A stretch of 64,000 nucleotides of DNA. It comes from a bacterium. GTDB taxonomy: Bacteria > Pseudomonadota > Gammaproteobacteria > Burkholderiales > Burkholderiaceae_C. Positions 8,831 through 16,867 of the stretch are shown in pieces. Under the pieces are notes generated by a model. The model was given only the letters and a program-made list of their open reading frames with translations. It did not search any database and was not told the origin of the DNA. The stretch covers positions 1-64,000 of the forward strand of contig JAVBXK010000036.1 of NCBI GenBank assembly GCA_030824555.1, given 5' to 3'. The number at the start of each line of letters is the position of its first letter. The stretch's first letter is position 1. The translations under genes were made by a program, and so were the position numbers.

Positions 8831-9790
8831 ATGCGCAACCGGCTGTCCCCCCGCTCTGCCAACTTGCGCCGTTGGCTGATGATGCTGGGCCTATGGGCAC
8901 TCGCGGGCCTGTTGACCGCCTGTGCCACCGCGCCAACAGGGTCGCAGCGCCTGGACAACACGCCACGCATCGCCGTGATATCAGCCTTCGAGCCCGAGTT
9001 GGCCGAACTGCTGCCCCAGGTTAAACGGCCACAGCGGCATCGCATTCACGGTGTCGAATTCACCACCGGCACGCTGGCGGGCAAAGAGGTGGTGCTGTTC
9101 CTGTCCGGCATCAGCATGACCAATGCCGCCATGAACACCCAGCGTGTGTTGGACCACTTCAACATCAGCCACATTGTGTTCAGCGGCATAGCGGGCGGCG
9201 TCAACCCAGGCTTGGCCATTGGCGACGTGGTCGTGGCCGCCCAGTGGGGGCAGTACCTGGAAGTGCTGATGGCACGCGAAACCGCGCCCGGGCGCCACGC
9301 CGCACCAGATTGGATGCAAGCCGAGCTGACCCTGCCCCCTTTCGGCATGATGCACCCCCGCCCGGTTGAAGTGCGTTCGGCGGCCCAACCGGGTATTGGC
9401 AGGCAGTTCTGGTTTCCGGTCGATGCGCACATGCTGAAAGTGGCCACGGGCCTGACGAAACTGCCGCTGGCACGCTGCCACGCCAACCAGTGCCTGCACC
9501 AGGCCCCACGCGTGCAGGTGGGGGGCAACGGCGTGTCGGGCCAGGCCTTTGTCGACAACAAGGCTTTTCGCGAATATGCGTTCAGCACGTTCGCGGCCAA
9601 CGTGCTCGACATGGAAACCGCTGCCACGGCCATGGTGGCGCACAGCAATGGCGTGCCCTACATTGCATTCCGCTCGCTCAGCGATCTGGCTGGCGGCGGC
9701 CAGGGCGCGAACGAAATGGCCACGTTCATGGGGCTGGCAGCTGCCAACTCGGCCAAGGTGCTGGTGGCATTCCTGAACGCCTGGCCATAA
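8831..9790 (+). CDS. Lipoprotein of the purine nucleoside phosphorylase / MTA-SAH nucleosidase superfamily
   Basis: A 319-residue protein with a lipoprotein signal (lipobox LLTAC, Cys31), so it is probably anchored in the envelope. The mature part belongs to the nucleoside phosphorylase superfamily. IAVISAFEPEL is the first strand, GISMTNAAMNTQ and GIAGGVNPGLAIGDVV form the phosphate/ribose loop, NVLDMETAA is the conserved Met-Glu ribose-binding motif, and SDLAGG carries the catalytic Asp. An insertion between about 150 and 230 contains a Cys pair (CHANQC) that may form a disulfide. Enzymes of this fold are normally cytoplasmic, so an exported one suggests nucleoside scavenging. It begins 26 bp after the nickel permease; a hydrogenase role is not evident. 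Confidence 0.75.
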   Translation: MRNRLSPRSANLRRWLMMLGLWALAGLLTACATAPTGSQRLDNTPRIAVISAFEPELAELLPQVKRPQRHRIHGVEFTTGTLAGKEVVLFLSGISMTNAAMNTQRVLDHFNISHIVFSGIAGGVNPGLAIGDVVVAAQWGQYLEVLMARETAPGRHAAPDWMQAELTLPPFGMMHPRPVEVRSAAQPGIGRQFWFPVDAHMLKVATGLTKLPLARCHANQCLHQAPRVQVGGNGVSGQAFVDNKAFREYAFSTFAANVLDMETAATAMVAHSNGVPYIAFRSLSDLAGGGQGANEMATFMGLAAANSAKVLVAFLNAWP

Positions 9791-9902
9791 GGCCTGCCTG
9801 TCGGCATCGCTTGGTTTGCGCGGGCAAGCAAATTACCTGGTTTGCACACAGAATGTGGGCGTTTGGCCTGTCCGTCCCCCCCAAGTTCACCGGAGCCCGC
9901 CC

Positions 9903-10754
9903 ATGACACACCACTCCCTTTGGCACTCACTGCTGCGTGGCTTGAAGGTTGCCACCGTCGGCTGGGCCGTTGCCACCCTGCCGATTGGCCAGGCAGCCCC
10001 CTTGCCTGACAAAGCCGCGCTGGAACAGACCCTGCAGCGCGCGCCGCAACGCCTGACAGTCATCGAGCCCCACCTGAGCACACGCGACGATCACGTCCGC
10101 GTTCAGTACCTGGGTTGGCCTGCCGAGGTGGTGCTGGACAAACTGCTGGGGGCCACCGCCTGGCGCAAACCCGGCGTGGATGTCGAGTTCCGGGCGTTGG
10201 ACGGCTATGTGTCGCGCATCCCTGCAGAGCGTTTCACCCAATACCAAGCCTATTGGGTGGTGGACCGCGTGGGGCACCCCTCCTTTACCGTTGACAACCT
10301 CAAGCAGAACGAAAAAGCGGTGTCGCTGGGCCCCTACTACCTGGTCTGGGACAACATCCAGGCCCCCGAGCTGGTGCCCGAGGGCGGCAGCTTCTGGCCC
10401 TACCAGGTGGCAGACATCGGGGTGTCGGAAACCCGACTGCAGTCGTTGCTGCCAGGCCAGATGGTCGAACGCTACAAAGCCGCTGCGGCGGACGCACAGA
10501 AGCACTGCCTGAACTGCCACCAGGTCAACGGCTTCGGCGGCGACAAGCGGCCCACCAACCTGGCACAGGAAGTCAAAAAGCTGACCGACGCCGAGTTTCA
10601 TGCCTGGGTGATGGAGCCCAACCGGGTCAAGCCCGGTACCACCATGCCCCCACTGGCTGATGCGATGCCGCAGGCCGACAGAACCGCGCTGGCCAGCCGC
10701 CTGCTTGATTACCTGCGCGCTGTGCCTGTCGCCCCACAACCTGCAGCCAAATAG
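9903..10754 (+). CDS. Exported monohaem cytochrome c with N-terminal molybdopterin-oxidoreductase-like region
   Basis: A 283-residue exported protein with a signal peptide ending AAPLP near residue 34. The C-terminal domain binds one c-type haem through CLNCH (C202, C205, H206), and GTTMPPL near residue 248 offers the likely distal Met. The N-terminal region (about 55-170; GWPAEVVLDKLLG, RALDGYVSRIPAE) resembles the sulfite-oxidase-type molybdopterin fold but shows no obvious cofactor cysteine, so it may be a non-catalytic adaptor. ATG 9903 is chosen because CGGAG precedes it. It probably shuttles electrons in the periplasm. No redox partner gene is adjacent. Confidence 0.7.
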   Translation: MTHHSLWHSLLRGLKVATVGWAVATLPIGQAAPLPDKAALEQTLQRAPQRLTVIEPHLSTRDDHVRVQYLGWPAEVVLDKLLGATAWRKPGVDVEFRALDGYVSRIPAERFTQYQAYWVVDRVGHPSFTVDNLKQNEKAVSLGPYYLVWDNIQAPELVPEGGSFWPYQVADIGVSETRLQSLLPGQMVERYKAAAADAQKHCLNCHQVNGFGGDKRPTNLAQEVKKLTDAEFHAWVMEPNRVKPGTTMPPLADAMPQADRTALASRLLDYLRAVPVAPQPAAK

Positions 10755-10842
10755 TTCGCGGCCCGATCATGTGCGCCAGCAGCGTTGCAAAAATGGCGTG
10801 AATACAACGAAAACAACCACAGATTCCGGTTTCAGCGCATAA

Positions 10843-10859
10843 TTGCTGCACTGCAACAA
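10843..10859. promoter_or_regulatory. Putative PhaR operator upstream of the phasin gene
   Basis: TTGCTGCACTGCAACAA is an imperfect 17-bp palindrome built on TGCA repeats, ending 17 bp before the phasin ATG. TGC-rich palindromes of this sort are the binding sites of PhaR, the polyhydroxyalkanoate-responsive repressor of phasin genes in other bacteria. Its position over the presumed promoter or leader fits repression that is lifted when PHA granules sequester PhaR. No phaR gene lies in the window, so this is inference. Confidence 0.5.
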
Positions 10860-10876
10860 TTTAACCAGGAAGCACC

Positions 10877-11350
10877 ATGTTCACCAACACCCCTTTCGAA
10901 TCTTTCGCCAAGTCCCTGTCTGTCACAGCACCCAAGTTTGATCCAGCAGCCATGCAGGATTCGATGAAGTTGGTTCAGGACAACCTGAAGGCCTGGGGTG
11001 CTCTGGCTCAGTCGCAGGCACAAGCAGCACAAGCATCCATCACGGAAACCATGGAGTCGTTCAAGTCCATCAAAGAGCCACAAGCCGCGCTCGAAGTGAT
11101 GAAGACCAGCGCTGAAAACAACGTGGCCCTGGCAACGAAAAACCTGAAGGCCGCCACCGCGCTGAGCATCGAGCAATTCAACGCCACGCTGGATGCCATC
11201 GAAAAAGTCCATCCCGCTCCCGAAGCGTTCGCTGGCGTGGCCAAAGGCCTGAAGGCCGCTGTGGCTGCCGCCGAGCAAGCACTGGACTCCGCACTGAAAA
11301 CCAGCGCAGTGGCCGTGGCCAGCGCAGCACCTGCCAAGAAGACCAAGTGA
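10877..11350 (+). CDS. phaP: Phasin (PHA granule-associated protein)
   Basis: Phasins coat polyhydroxyalkanoate granules and control their size and surface. The 157-residue product has no signal peptide. It is strongly amphipathic and helical, with the family's start (TPFESFAKSLSVTAPKF), the stretch LVQDNLKAWGALAQSQAQAAQ, and an Ala/Lys-rich tail ending PAKKTK. Length and composition match beta-proteobacterial PhaP. It is monocistronic, with a strong ribosome site (AGGAAG), a putative PhaR palindrome just upstream and a strong terminator downstream. It indicates carbon storage as PHB, a common electron and carbon reserve in diazotrophs. Confidence 0.9.
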   Translation: MFTNTPFESFAKSLSVTAPKFDPAAMQDSMKLVQDNLKAWGALAQSQAQAAQASITETMESFKSIKEPQAALEVMKTSAENNVALATKNLKAATALSIEQFNATLDAIEKVHPAPEAFAGVAKGLKAAVAAAEQALDSALKTSAVAVASAAPAKKTK

Positions 11351-11435
11351 GTTTGGGGGCTGCGAGGCAGTTGCAGCCACCCATTTCCTGATGGTGAGTG
11401 GGGGCTGCGCTCGCGCACAACTTGCTCATCAACAC

Positions 11436-11462
11436 AAAAAAAGCGACCTTGGTCGCTTTTTT
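11436..11462 (+). terminator. Rho-independent terminator of the phasin gene
   Basis: GCGACC (11443-11448), a two-base spacer TT, and GGTCGC (11451-11456) form a GC-rich hairpin flanked by seven A and a run of six T. Because both A and T tracts flank the stem, it could act in both directions. It lies 86 bp after the phasin stop. Confidence 0.85.
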
Positions 11463-11484
11463 GCTTTCTGCGCCACCTGAAAAG

Positions 11485-11528
11485 AATGCCCGGGTCAAGG
11501 GATCTGACAACCACTTGACCCGGGCATT
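11485..11528 (-). terminator. Long inverted repeat, likely terminator of the nifENX-fdxB operon
   Basis: AATGCCCGGGTCAAG (11485-11499) is repeated perfectly inverted as CTTGACCCGGGCATT (11514-11528) around a 14-nt loop. It starts 22 bp beyond the stop of the last minus-strand nif gene. On the minus strand it runs into a short T-rich tract (TTCTTTTC). A perfect 15-bp stem at the 3' end of an operon is best read as a terminator or mRNA-stabilising hairpin. Confidence 0.65.
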
Positions 11529-11550
11529 GAACCGCAGGACGCTGGCGAAA

Positions 11551-11862
11551 TCAGGCCACACCGGGTGCGTGGGTGTAGCACTTCTTGGGGCAAATGCGCG
11601 AGCAGGCGGTGCAGCCGATGCACAGCTCCTGGTGGGCCAGGGTCATGACCTTTTTCTCGTATTCGTCATCGGCATCTTCGTCGTCAGGATCGACGCGCAC
11701 ATATTCGCCGTCTTCGTCCACGCCCACCAGCTCCAGCACGCCCCTCGGGCACACCTTGAAGCAGCGACCGCAGCCGATGCATTTCTCCTGGTCAAGTTTG
11801 GCCACAAACTGGGGGGTCCAGGTAGCCCCGCTGGGCAGCGTGATTTGGAATGCGTCGCTCAT
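11551..11862 (-). CDS. fdxB: FdxB-type nif-specific ferredoxin III
   Basis: A 103-residue 2[4Fe-4S] ferredoxin of the nif-specific ferredoxin III type, thought to supply electrons for nitrogenase or cofactor assembly. It has two Cys motifs, [14 protein letters not shown] near residue 33 and [15 protein letters not shown] near residue 86. A very acidic insertion between them ([13 protein letters not shown]) is usual in this family. ATG 11862 gives the family start [20 protein letters not shown]; longer in-frame extensions add unrelated sequence. It is the last gene of nifE-N-X-DUF269-CCE_0567-fdxB and is followed by a long hairpin. Confidence 0.92.
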   Translation of the reverse strand: MSDAFQITLPSGATWTPQFVAKLDQEKCIGCGRCFKVCPRGVLELVGVDEDGEYVRVDPDDEDADDEYEKKVMTLAHQELCIGCTACSRICPKKCYTHAPGVA

Positions 11863-11947
11863 GGTGTGTCTCGGGCGAGTTGAAAATGAATGGGATACGC
11901 TGTCACCAAGTCCCCAAAGGCCCTGGCGGCAGCACAAAGAAAACAGA

Positions 11948-12178
11948 TCAGGCCAGCGCGGCAGCCACCTGGCGGGCCTGCGTCAGCGCCACATGGGCGG
12001 CATGGCAACGCTGGGCCACCTCGGGAATGCGCTCCCAGCCCGTGGGCAGGTCTTCGGACAGGTCGTGCAAGTCCATCTTGGCCTGGGTGGCCTGGGCGTT
12101 GAGCTTTTTGATGCGCGCCTTGAGGTCGTCAGGGCTGAGGCCAACGAACGGGTTGTCGGTGGTAGCAGGGGTGGTCAT
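11948..12178 (-). CDS. CCE_0567/DUF683-family small nif-cluster protein
   Basis: A 76-residue, largely alpha-helical protein of the Rop-like CCE_0567 family found in nif operons between the nifX-DUF269 genes and fdxB. The conserved part is [32 protein letters not shown] followed by WERIPEVA, a two-helix hairpin expected to dimerise into a four-helix bundle. Metal binding has been proposed for family members, but the role in nitrogen fixation is not settled. It has a good ribosome site (GGAGCC) and lies 28 bp downstream of the DUF269 gene in the same transcript. Confidence 0.85.
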   Translation of the reverse strand: MTTPATTDNPFVGLSPDDLKARIKKLNAQATQAKMDLHDLSEDLPTGWERIPEVAQRCHAAHVALTQARQVAAALA

Positions 12179-12206
12179 GGTCAGGCTCCGGTTTCAGGCT
12201 CGGTTT

Positions 12207-12704
12207 TCAGGCACCGTATTGCGCCACTTCGGGGTAGGTTTTGATCATGGTGACGGCTTCGGTCAGGAACTTGTTGCCCGCCTCGGCCAGCTTGGCCAGA
12301 GACGTGAAACCGAAGCGGTGCACGTCGCGCAGTTGCTTGTTCACCACCACCAGGCGGCCCGCCAGCAGCACCATGCGGCCAAACCCCTCGTGGCTCATCT
12401 TCATCATGGGTGACACCATCTGCCCGGTTTCGCGCTCGATGGCCACGGCAATGGAGTTGTAAAACAGCTCCAGGTGCCACAGGATCTCCGGGTCTGGGTC
12501 ACCAATGATGGGCAAGGCCCGGCGTTCTTCGGCGGTGTGGATGAAGGGCTTGAGCAACTGCAGGTCGCTCTTGCCATCCCAGGTGCCATGGGTGTCCTGG
12601 GCGCGCATCTGGCGCACCAGTTGCTGCACAAAAGGCGTGGCCAGCAGGGCTTCGTCGGTGGCCGCAGTTTCGGCGGGGTTGGACAGGGTGGTTTCTTCAG
12701 CCAT
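12207..12704 (-). CDS. NifX-associated protein (DUF269)
   Basis: A 165-residue protein of the DUF269 family, almost always next to nifX. Conserved pieces include [54 protein letters not shown] and a C-terminal TYPEVAQYG. Start ATG 12704 has GGAGGCC upstream and overlaps the nifX 3' end by 8 bp, indicating translational coupling. No catalytic motif is evident. A link to FeMo-cofactor synthesis or nitrogenase maturation is inferred from constant association with nifENX. Confidence 0.92.
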   Translation of the reverse strand: MAEETTLSNPAETAATDEALLATPFVQQLVRQMRAQDTHGTWDGKSDLQLLKPFIHTAEERRALPIIGDPDPEILWHLELFYNSIAVAIERETGQMVSPMMKMSHEGFGRMVLLAGRLVVVNKQLRDVHRFGFTSLAKLAEAGNKFLTEAVTMIKTYPEVAQYGA

Positions 12705-13113
12705 GAGCGGCCTCCGTTTCGTCTTCAAAATCAAAAGCCCGTGGGTTGTCTTTGGCCAAGGCCTTGCGCAACCAGGGTGGGGGGGTGCCGTTGAGCACGG
12801 TTTGCAACTTGTCCAGAATCTGGGCAATGGCTTCGGGTTCGGGCACCTTGATGGGGTGAATCTTCAGTGCCACCACGCGCGCTGCACCTGAACCGCCGAT
12901 GGCGGCCACGTACACGATGGCGCAGTCCTTGATGGCTTCCAGCTTGGGCGCGAGCTTGTCTTCGTCGCCGTCTTCTTCGAGCTTGTCGCCGAACTCGAAG
13001 CTCTCCACAAAACTGTGGCCCGTGGGGGTCACCTCGTAGGTCACGATGCTCTTGGCCCAGCCGAAGTGGGCATTCACGTGTACCTTGTCCTGGGTGGCAA
13101 AGGCAATTTTCAT
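12697..13113 (-). CDS. nifX: NifX, FeMo-cofactor precursor carrier
   Basis: NifX holds NifB-cofactor or VK-cluster on its way through the NifEN scaffold. The 138-residue protein starts [21 protein letters not shown], the hallmark of the NifX/NifB-C-terminal/NafY domain, with the conserved His in NAHFG. It continues with [25 protein letters not shown]. Its C-terminus ([16 protein letters not shown]) is also typical. It follows nifN by 18 bp and overlaps the DUF269 gene. A strong ribosome site (AAGGACA) precedes the ATG. Confidence 0.95.
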   Translation of the reverse strand: MKIAFATQDKVHVNAHFGWAKSIVTYEVTPTGHSFVESFEFGDKLEEDGDEDKLAPKLEAIKDCAIVYVAAIGGSGAARVVALKIHPIKVPEPEAIAQILDKLQTVLNGTPPPWLRKALAKDNPRAFDFEDETEAAHG

Positions 13114-13131
13114 GGCAGTGTCCTTTCTGGG

Positions 13132-14550
13132 TCAGGCGCTTGCGGCGGCCAGGTGGGTGGTGGGATCGTTGGGGGGCGATGCAGCCGCATCGCCGTTGCG
13201 TGCGCCATCCAGTGCGGCGCGGCGCGCTTCGGGGGTGAGCGGCCAGTCGCCGGGGTGGTGGTGGGCCAACTGGGTCAGCATCAGGTTGGCCACCTCGAAA
13301 ATCAGGTCCATCGTGCCCCGGTAACCCACCATGCGGCGGTGGGCGTTGCCGATGCGGTCAAACACCGGAAAGCCGATGCGCATCAGCGGTTTGCCCAGCC
13401 GCTCGGCGGCCTGACGGCCATGGGAATGGGTGACCAGCAGGTCGCAATCGGCGGCGCCGTTTTCAAGGTCTTCCAGATCACCCAGCAACACCTGCTCGGC
13501 GGGCAGCAGCGCGTGTGCAGCCGAAGCGGTGGTGCTGACGCAGCATTGCAGTGTGGCGCCCATCTCGTGCAGCAAGCCACCCACGGCCAGCATCAGGTCG
13601 GGCTCGGCGGCCAGGGCCACCTTGATGCCGCCGGTGTAGAAGTGACCGTCCAGCATGGCGTCGAGCAACTGGCTGCGCTGACGGCGGTATTTGGCGGGCA
13701 CGGGTTGGCCTGACAGGTCAGACAGGCGCATCAGAAACCGGTCGTTGGCGGCCAGCCCGGTCAGGCGCTCGAACACCTCATAGGGCGTGCCTGCGATGTC
13801 GTGCAAAGCCAGTGCGGCCTCGCGCATCTGCTCGCCCACGGCCAGCGTCAGGGCCGAACCACCGGCCGCACGGATGTCTTCCAGCGTGGTGCCCCCGATG
13901 GTGGTGCCACGCCAGTCGGGCGGGATGTGCCCGTCCAGCGAGCCCGAAATATCGGGCAACACCACGGCGCGCAGGCCAAACGATTCAATGATTTCACGCA
14001 GCTCGTCTATGTCGCCTGGCGACAGGTGGCTGCCGGGCAGCAGCGTGACCTGTTTGGCATCCACCGGCAGGGGCTTGACCAGCGTGCGCACGACGGCCGT
14101 GACCGCGTGGCCAAAACCGGTTTCAAACCCGCCCACGTAGTCGGGGGTGGAGACATAGACGATTTCGGTGTTGTCCAGCTCGGGCTTGCGCTTGCGCACC
14201 GTCACCAGAAAGCCGTTCACGTCGTCGCCCTTGGTTTCCGTCAGGCCTGTGGAGCAGATGGCGATCACGCGGGGTGCCGCCCGCTTGTGGATGTTCAGCA
14301 GCGCGGCCTCGATGTTGTCGTAGCCGCCCATGATGGACGTGACCTCGTTCATGGCCGTGGTCTGCAGCGGAATGGCCTCTTTGAAGTGCCGCACCAGCAG
14401 CACCAGGCCAAACGAGGTGCAACCTTGCGAGCCGTGCATCACCGGCATGCAGGCATCCAGCCCCAGAAAGGCCAGGCTGGCCCCCAGCGGCTGGCTCATC
14501 TTCAGCGGGTTGACGGCACAGGCTTTTTTGGATTCAACGACGCGGGCCAT
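13132..14550 (-). CDS. nifN: NifN, beta subunit of the FeMo-cofactor scaffold NifEN
   Basis: NifN pairs with NifE in a NifDK-like heterotetramer on which the FeMo-cofactor precursor is finished with molybdenum and homocitrate. The 472-residue protein has NPLKMSQPLGASLAFLG, HGSQGCTSFG (cluster Cys near residue 44), STGLTETKGDD near 109, LLPGSHLSPGDIDEL and SDLSGQPVP. These motifs are shared with NifK but lack its long N-terminal extension. It starts 69 bp after the nifE stop with GGAG upstream of the ATG, inside one operon driven by the -24/-12 promoter ahead of nifE. Confidence 0.96.
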   Translation of the reverse strand: MARVVESKKACAVNPLKMSQPLGASLAFLGLDACMPVMHGSQGCTSFGLVLLVRHFKEAIPLQTTAMNEVTSIMGGYDNIEAALLNIHKRAAPRVIAICSTGLTETKGDDVNGFLVTVRKRKPELDNTEIVYVSTPDYVGGFETGFGHAVTAVVRTLVKPLPVDAKQVTLLPGSHLSPGDIDELREIIESFGLRAVVLPDISGSLDGHIPPDWRGTTIGGTTLEDIRAAGGSALTLAVGEQMREAALALHDIAGTPYEVFERLTGLAANDRFLMRLSDLSGQPVPAKYRRQRSQLLDAMLDGHFYTGGIKVALAAEPDLMLAVGGLLHEMGATLQCCVSTTASAAHALLPAEQVLLGDLEDLENGAADCDLLVTHSHGRQAAERLGKPLMRIGFPVFDRIGNAHRRMVGYRGTMDLIFEVANLMLTQLAHHHPGDWPLTPEARRAALDGARNGDAAASPPNDPTTHLAAASA

Positions 14551-14619
14551 GCGGTGCTCCAGACAGGGTGAAGGGTTTCATGGGAATGGCGGCGGACCGA
14601 TGGGAAAGGGGGTGTCCGT

Positions 14620-16143
14620 TCACAGCGGCACCTCGTCGGGCTCCAGCCCCATGGCGCGGGCGGCCACGCCACCCAGCAAGGCCGTCACTTCGTCGCTCAC
14701 ACCGGTGGGGGGTGCAGCGGTGGCTTCGGTGGCGCCACGGGAGCCCAGGCTCAGGCCGTCGTCACCCCACGGCGCAGGGATGCGCACCTGCTGCCACACG
14801 GGGTTTTGCAACGCGCGGTCGATTTCGTGCACCAGCTCCACCATGCCTTCGTAGCCGGCATAAGGGTGGTGGCGCTCCTGGTTGATGTCCAGCCAGGGCA
14901 TGCGGGCCTTCAGCGCCACAAACTGGCTGCGCCCGCCCGACAACATGATGTCGGCCCGCGCGTCGCGCAGCATGGCGTACATCTCGCGCGGGGTCATGTC
15001 GTCGATCATGTGGGCGTCGTCGCCCATGATTTCCTTGATCTTTTCCTTGTCTTCCTTGGTGCTTTTCTTGACGCTGGTGCCCGCCACCTCCATGCCGCCC
15101 TCTTGCAGCGCCGCCACCACCGACCACGACTTCACGCCGCCGGTGATCAGCAGCACGCGCTTGCCCTTGAGGCGCTCGCGGTACTCGGCAATGCGCTTCC
15201 AGGCGCGGGCCTCTTCCACCTCGATCAGGCGTTCGGTGCGGTCCAGCAAATCAGCCGGCGCGCCCTGCTGCACCAGCAGCTTGGCCATCTGGCGCAGCGT
15301 GTCGCTCATGTCGCCGATGCCGTAGAACGAGCCCTCAAAGTACGGGATGCCGTAGCGCTGCTCCATCTTGGTGGCGATGTTGATCATCGACTTGGAGCAC
15401 ACCATCATGTTCACCTTGGCGCGGTGCGAGCTGGCAATCTCGTTGTAACGCCCGTCACCGGCAATGCACGACAGGATGCGGATGCCCAAAGCGTCCAACA
15501 GCGGTTTGACCTGCCACAGCTCGCCCACCAGGTTGTATTCGCCAATGATGTTGATGTCGTAAGGCGTGCTCAGCTCGGGCTCGCGGGTACCGATCACGTA
15601 GTCCAGCAGCGCCTCGGCACCCAACTTGTTGCCCAGGTTCTTGGGGCCGGCAAAACCGGGCGCGTTGACGGGAATGACGGGTTTGCCGAACTTTTCGCTG
15701 GCGCGCAGGCAAACGGCCTCGATGTCGTCACCCACCAGGGCGGTGACGCAGGTCTGGTACACGAACACGGCTGGCGGGTCGTACTTTTCAATGACCTCGC
15801 GGATGGACTTGAACAGGCGCTTTTCACCACCGTAGATCACATCCAGCTCGGTGATGTCGGTGGTGAAGCCCGTGCGGTAAATCTGCGAGCCCGACGATGC
15901 GCTGTGCCGGTTGTCCCAACTGTTGCCTTCGCAGGCAATGGGGCCGTGAACGATGTGCGCCACGTCCACCACGGGTTGCAGGGCGATCTTGGCCCCGTCG
16001 AACGCGCAGCCACCGGCGGCGGCACCGGGTGAGAGCTGCTTGGTGCAGCCCTTTTTGCGGTCTTTGTCTGACTTGGTCTGGTTCTTGTCGCAACCGGGCT
16101 CGTCGAACACTTCGGCAATTTTGATCTTGAGCGGTGTGGCCAT
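14620..16143 (-). CDS. nifE: NifE, alpha subunit of the FeMo-cofactor scaffold NifEN
   Basis: The 507-residue NifE has IACEGNSWDNRHSASSGSQ (P-cluster-like Cys), YQTCVTALVGDDIEAVC, GEYNLVGELWQVKPLL, FEGSFYGIGDMSDTLR and LLITGGVKSWSVV, all in NifE order. The N-terminus carries a Lys-rich cysteine segment (GCTKQLSPGAAAGGCAFDGAKIAL) typical of NifE. Start ATG 16143 is preceded by GGAG and lies about 20 bp below the predicted start of the sigma-54 promoter at 16176-16191. The roughly 50-residue C-terminal tail is Ala/Gly-rich and probably disordered. First gene of the six-gene cofactor operon. Confidence 0.97.
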   Translation of the reverse strand: MATPLKIKIAEVFDEPGCDKNQTKSDKDRKKGCTKQLSPGAAAGGCAFDGAKIALQPVVDVAHIVHGPIACEGNSWDNRHSASSGSQIYRTGFTTDITELDVIYGGEKRLFKSIREVIEKYDPPAVFVYQTCVTALVGDDIEAVCLRASEKFGKPVIPVNAPGFAGPKNLGNKLGAEALLDYVIGTREPELSTPYDINIIGEYNLVGELWQVKPLLDALGIRILSCIAGDGRYNEIASSHRAKVNMMVCSKSMINIATKMEQRYGIPYFEGSFYGIGDMSDTLRQMAKLLVQQGAPADLLDRTERLIEVEEARAWKRIAEYRERLKGKRVLLITGGVKSWSVVAALQEGGMEVAGTSVKKSTKEDKEKIKEIMGDDAHMIDDMTPREMYAMLRDARADIMLSGGRSQFVALKARMPWLDINQERHHPYAGYEGMVELVHEIDRALQNPVWQQVRIPAPWGDDGLSLGSRGATEATAAPPTGVSDEVTALLGGVAARAMGLEPDEVPL

Positions 16144-16175
16144 GGCGGACTCCTGACGTTGGGCACCGTGCTCAG

Positions 16176-16191
16176 TGCAGTTTCTGTGCCA
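16176..16191 (-). promoter_or_regulatory. Sigma-54 (-24/-12) promoter of nifENX operon
   Basis: On the minus strand the element reads TGGCACAGAAACTGCA, with GG and GC exactly 10 bases apart; it differs from the consensus TGGCACG-N4-TTGCA at only two positions. Transcription should start near 16164, giving a leader of about 20 nt before nifE. I found no TGT-N10-ACA NifA site in the 117 bp between this promoter and the divergent one at 16309. Confidence 0.82.
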
Positions 16192-16308
16192 GCCCGCAAG
16201 CGGCTGCACAGGCGCAGATTTGGCGCAATGTCCCCGCCAAAGCCCACGCACCGGCCCTGGGCTGTGGCTGGTTTGAAGGGATTGCGACAAACGCCACGGT
16301 CGCCGCCC

Positions 16309-16324
16309 TGGTACGCAGCTTGCA
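16309..16324 (+). promoter_or_regulatory. Sigma-54 (-24/-12) promoter of the truncated haemoglobin gene
   Basis: TGGTACGCAGCTTGCA matches the consensus TGGCACG-N4-TTGCA at all defined positions but one, with GG-N10-GC spacing. Start of transcription is expected near 16336, 16 bases before the haemoglobin ATG. It stands back to back with the nifE promoter, implying that the globin is expressed with the nif genes. Confidence 0.75.
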
Positions 16325-16351
16325 AGCCAATGGCCAAAGGAACCCTGCGCC

Positions 16352-16867
16352 ATGAACCTACCCGCCACCTCTCACACGGACCTACCCGCCGTCCCTCCCG
16401 CGCAAACCGCCAACCCGCACTGGCAACGCCTGGGGGGCCATGACGCGGTGGTGCGGCTGGTGGAGGCCTTCTACCGCGCCATGGACACCCGGCCCGATGC
16501 CGCCACCATCCGCGCCATGCACGCTGACAACCTGGGGCCCACCAAGCAGGTGCTGGTGACCTACCTCACCGAGTGGCTGGGCGGCCCCAAGGCCTACAGT
16601 GCCGAGCGCGGCTCGCCCATGCTGCGGCGGCGGCACCAGCCTTTCCAAATCGATGCCGCAGCCCGCGACGCCTGGATGGCCTGCATGCATCAGGCCCTGG
16701 CCGAAACCTGCGCCGATGCCGAACTGCGCGCCCAACTGGACGCGGCTTTTTACAAAGTGGCCGACTTCATCCGCAACGCCGATGCCGGTGGCCACTCACG
16801 CCCCCACCCAGGGCGGCCCATGGAGGTCAACCCCCAGGCGGTGCCCGCCACGCACAGCTCGACTTGA
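16352..16867 (+). CDS. Group II truncated haemoglobin (trHbO), nif-linked
   Basis: A 171-residue 2/2 haemoglobin of group II. After an N-terminal tail of about 25 residues, the globin core shows GGHDAVVRLVEAFYRAMD (helix B with Tyr), IRAMH, YLTEWLGGP, RGSPMLRRRHQPF (proximal His), and RDAWMACMHQAL, whose Trp is the group II marker at G8. It binds O2 or NO in the cytoplasm. Family roles include oxygen delivery, NO detoxification and peroxidase-like chemistry. It is divergent from nifE, and the near-consensus -24/-12 promoter 28 bp upstream suggests NifA-dependent expression. The 3' part after about residue 150 (Pro/His-rich) is not conserved. Confidence 0.9.
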   Translation: MNLPATSHTDLPAVPPAQTANPHWQRLGGHDAVVRLVEAFYRAMDTRPDAATIRAMHADNLGPTKQVLVTYLTEWLGGPKAYSAERGSPMLRRRHQPFQIDAAARDAWMACMHQALAETCADAELRAQLDAAFYKVADFIRNADAGGHSRPHPGRPMEVNPQAVPATHSST

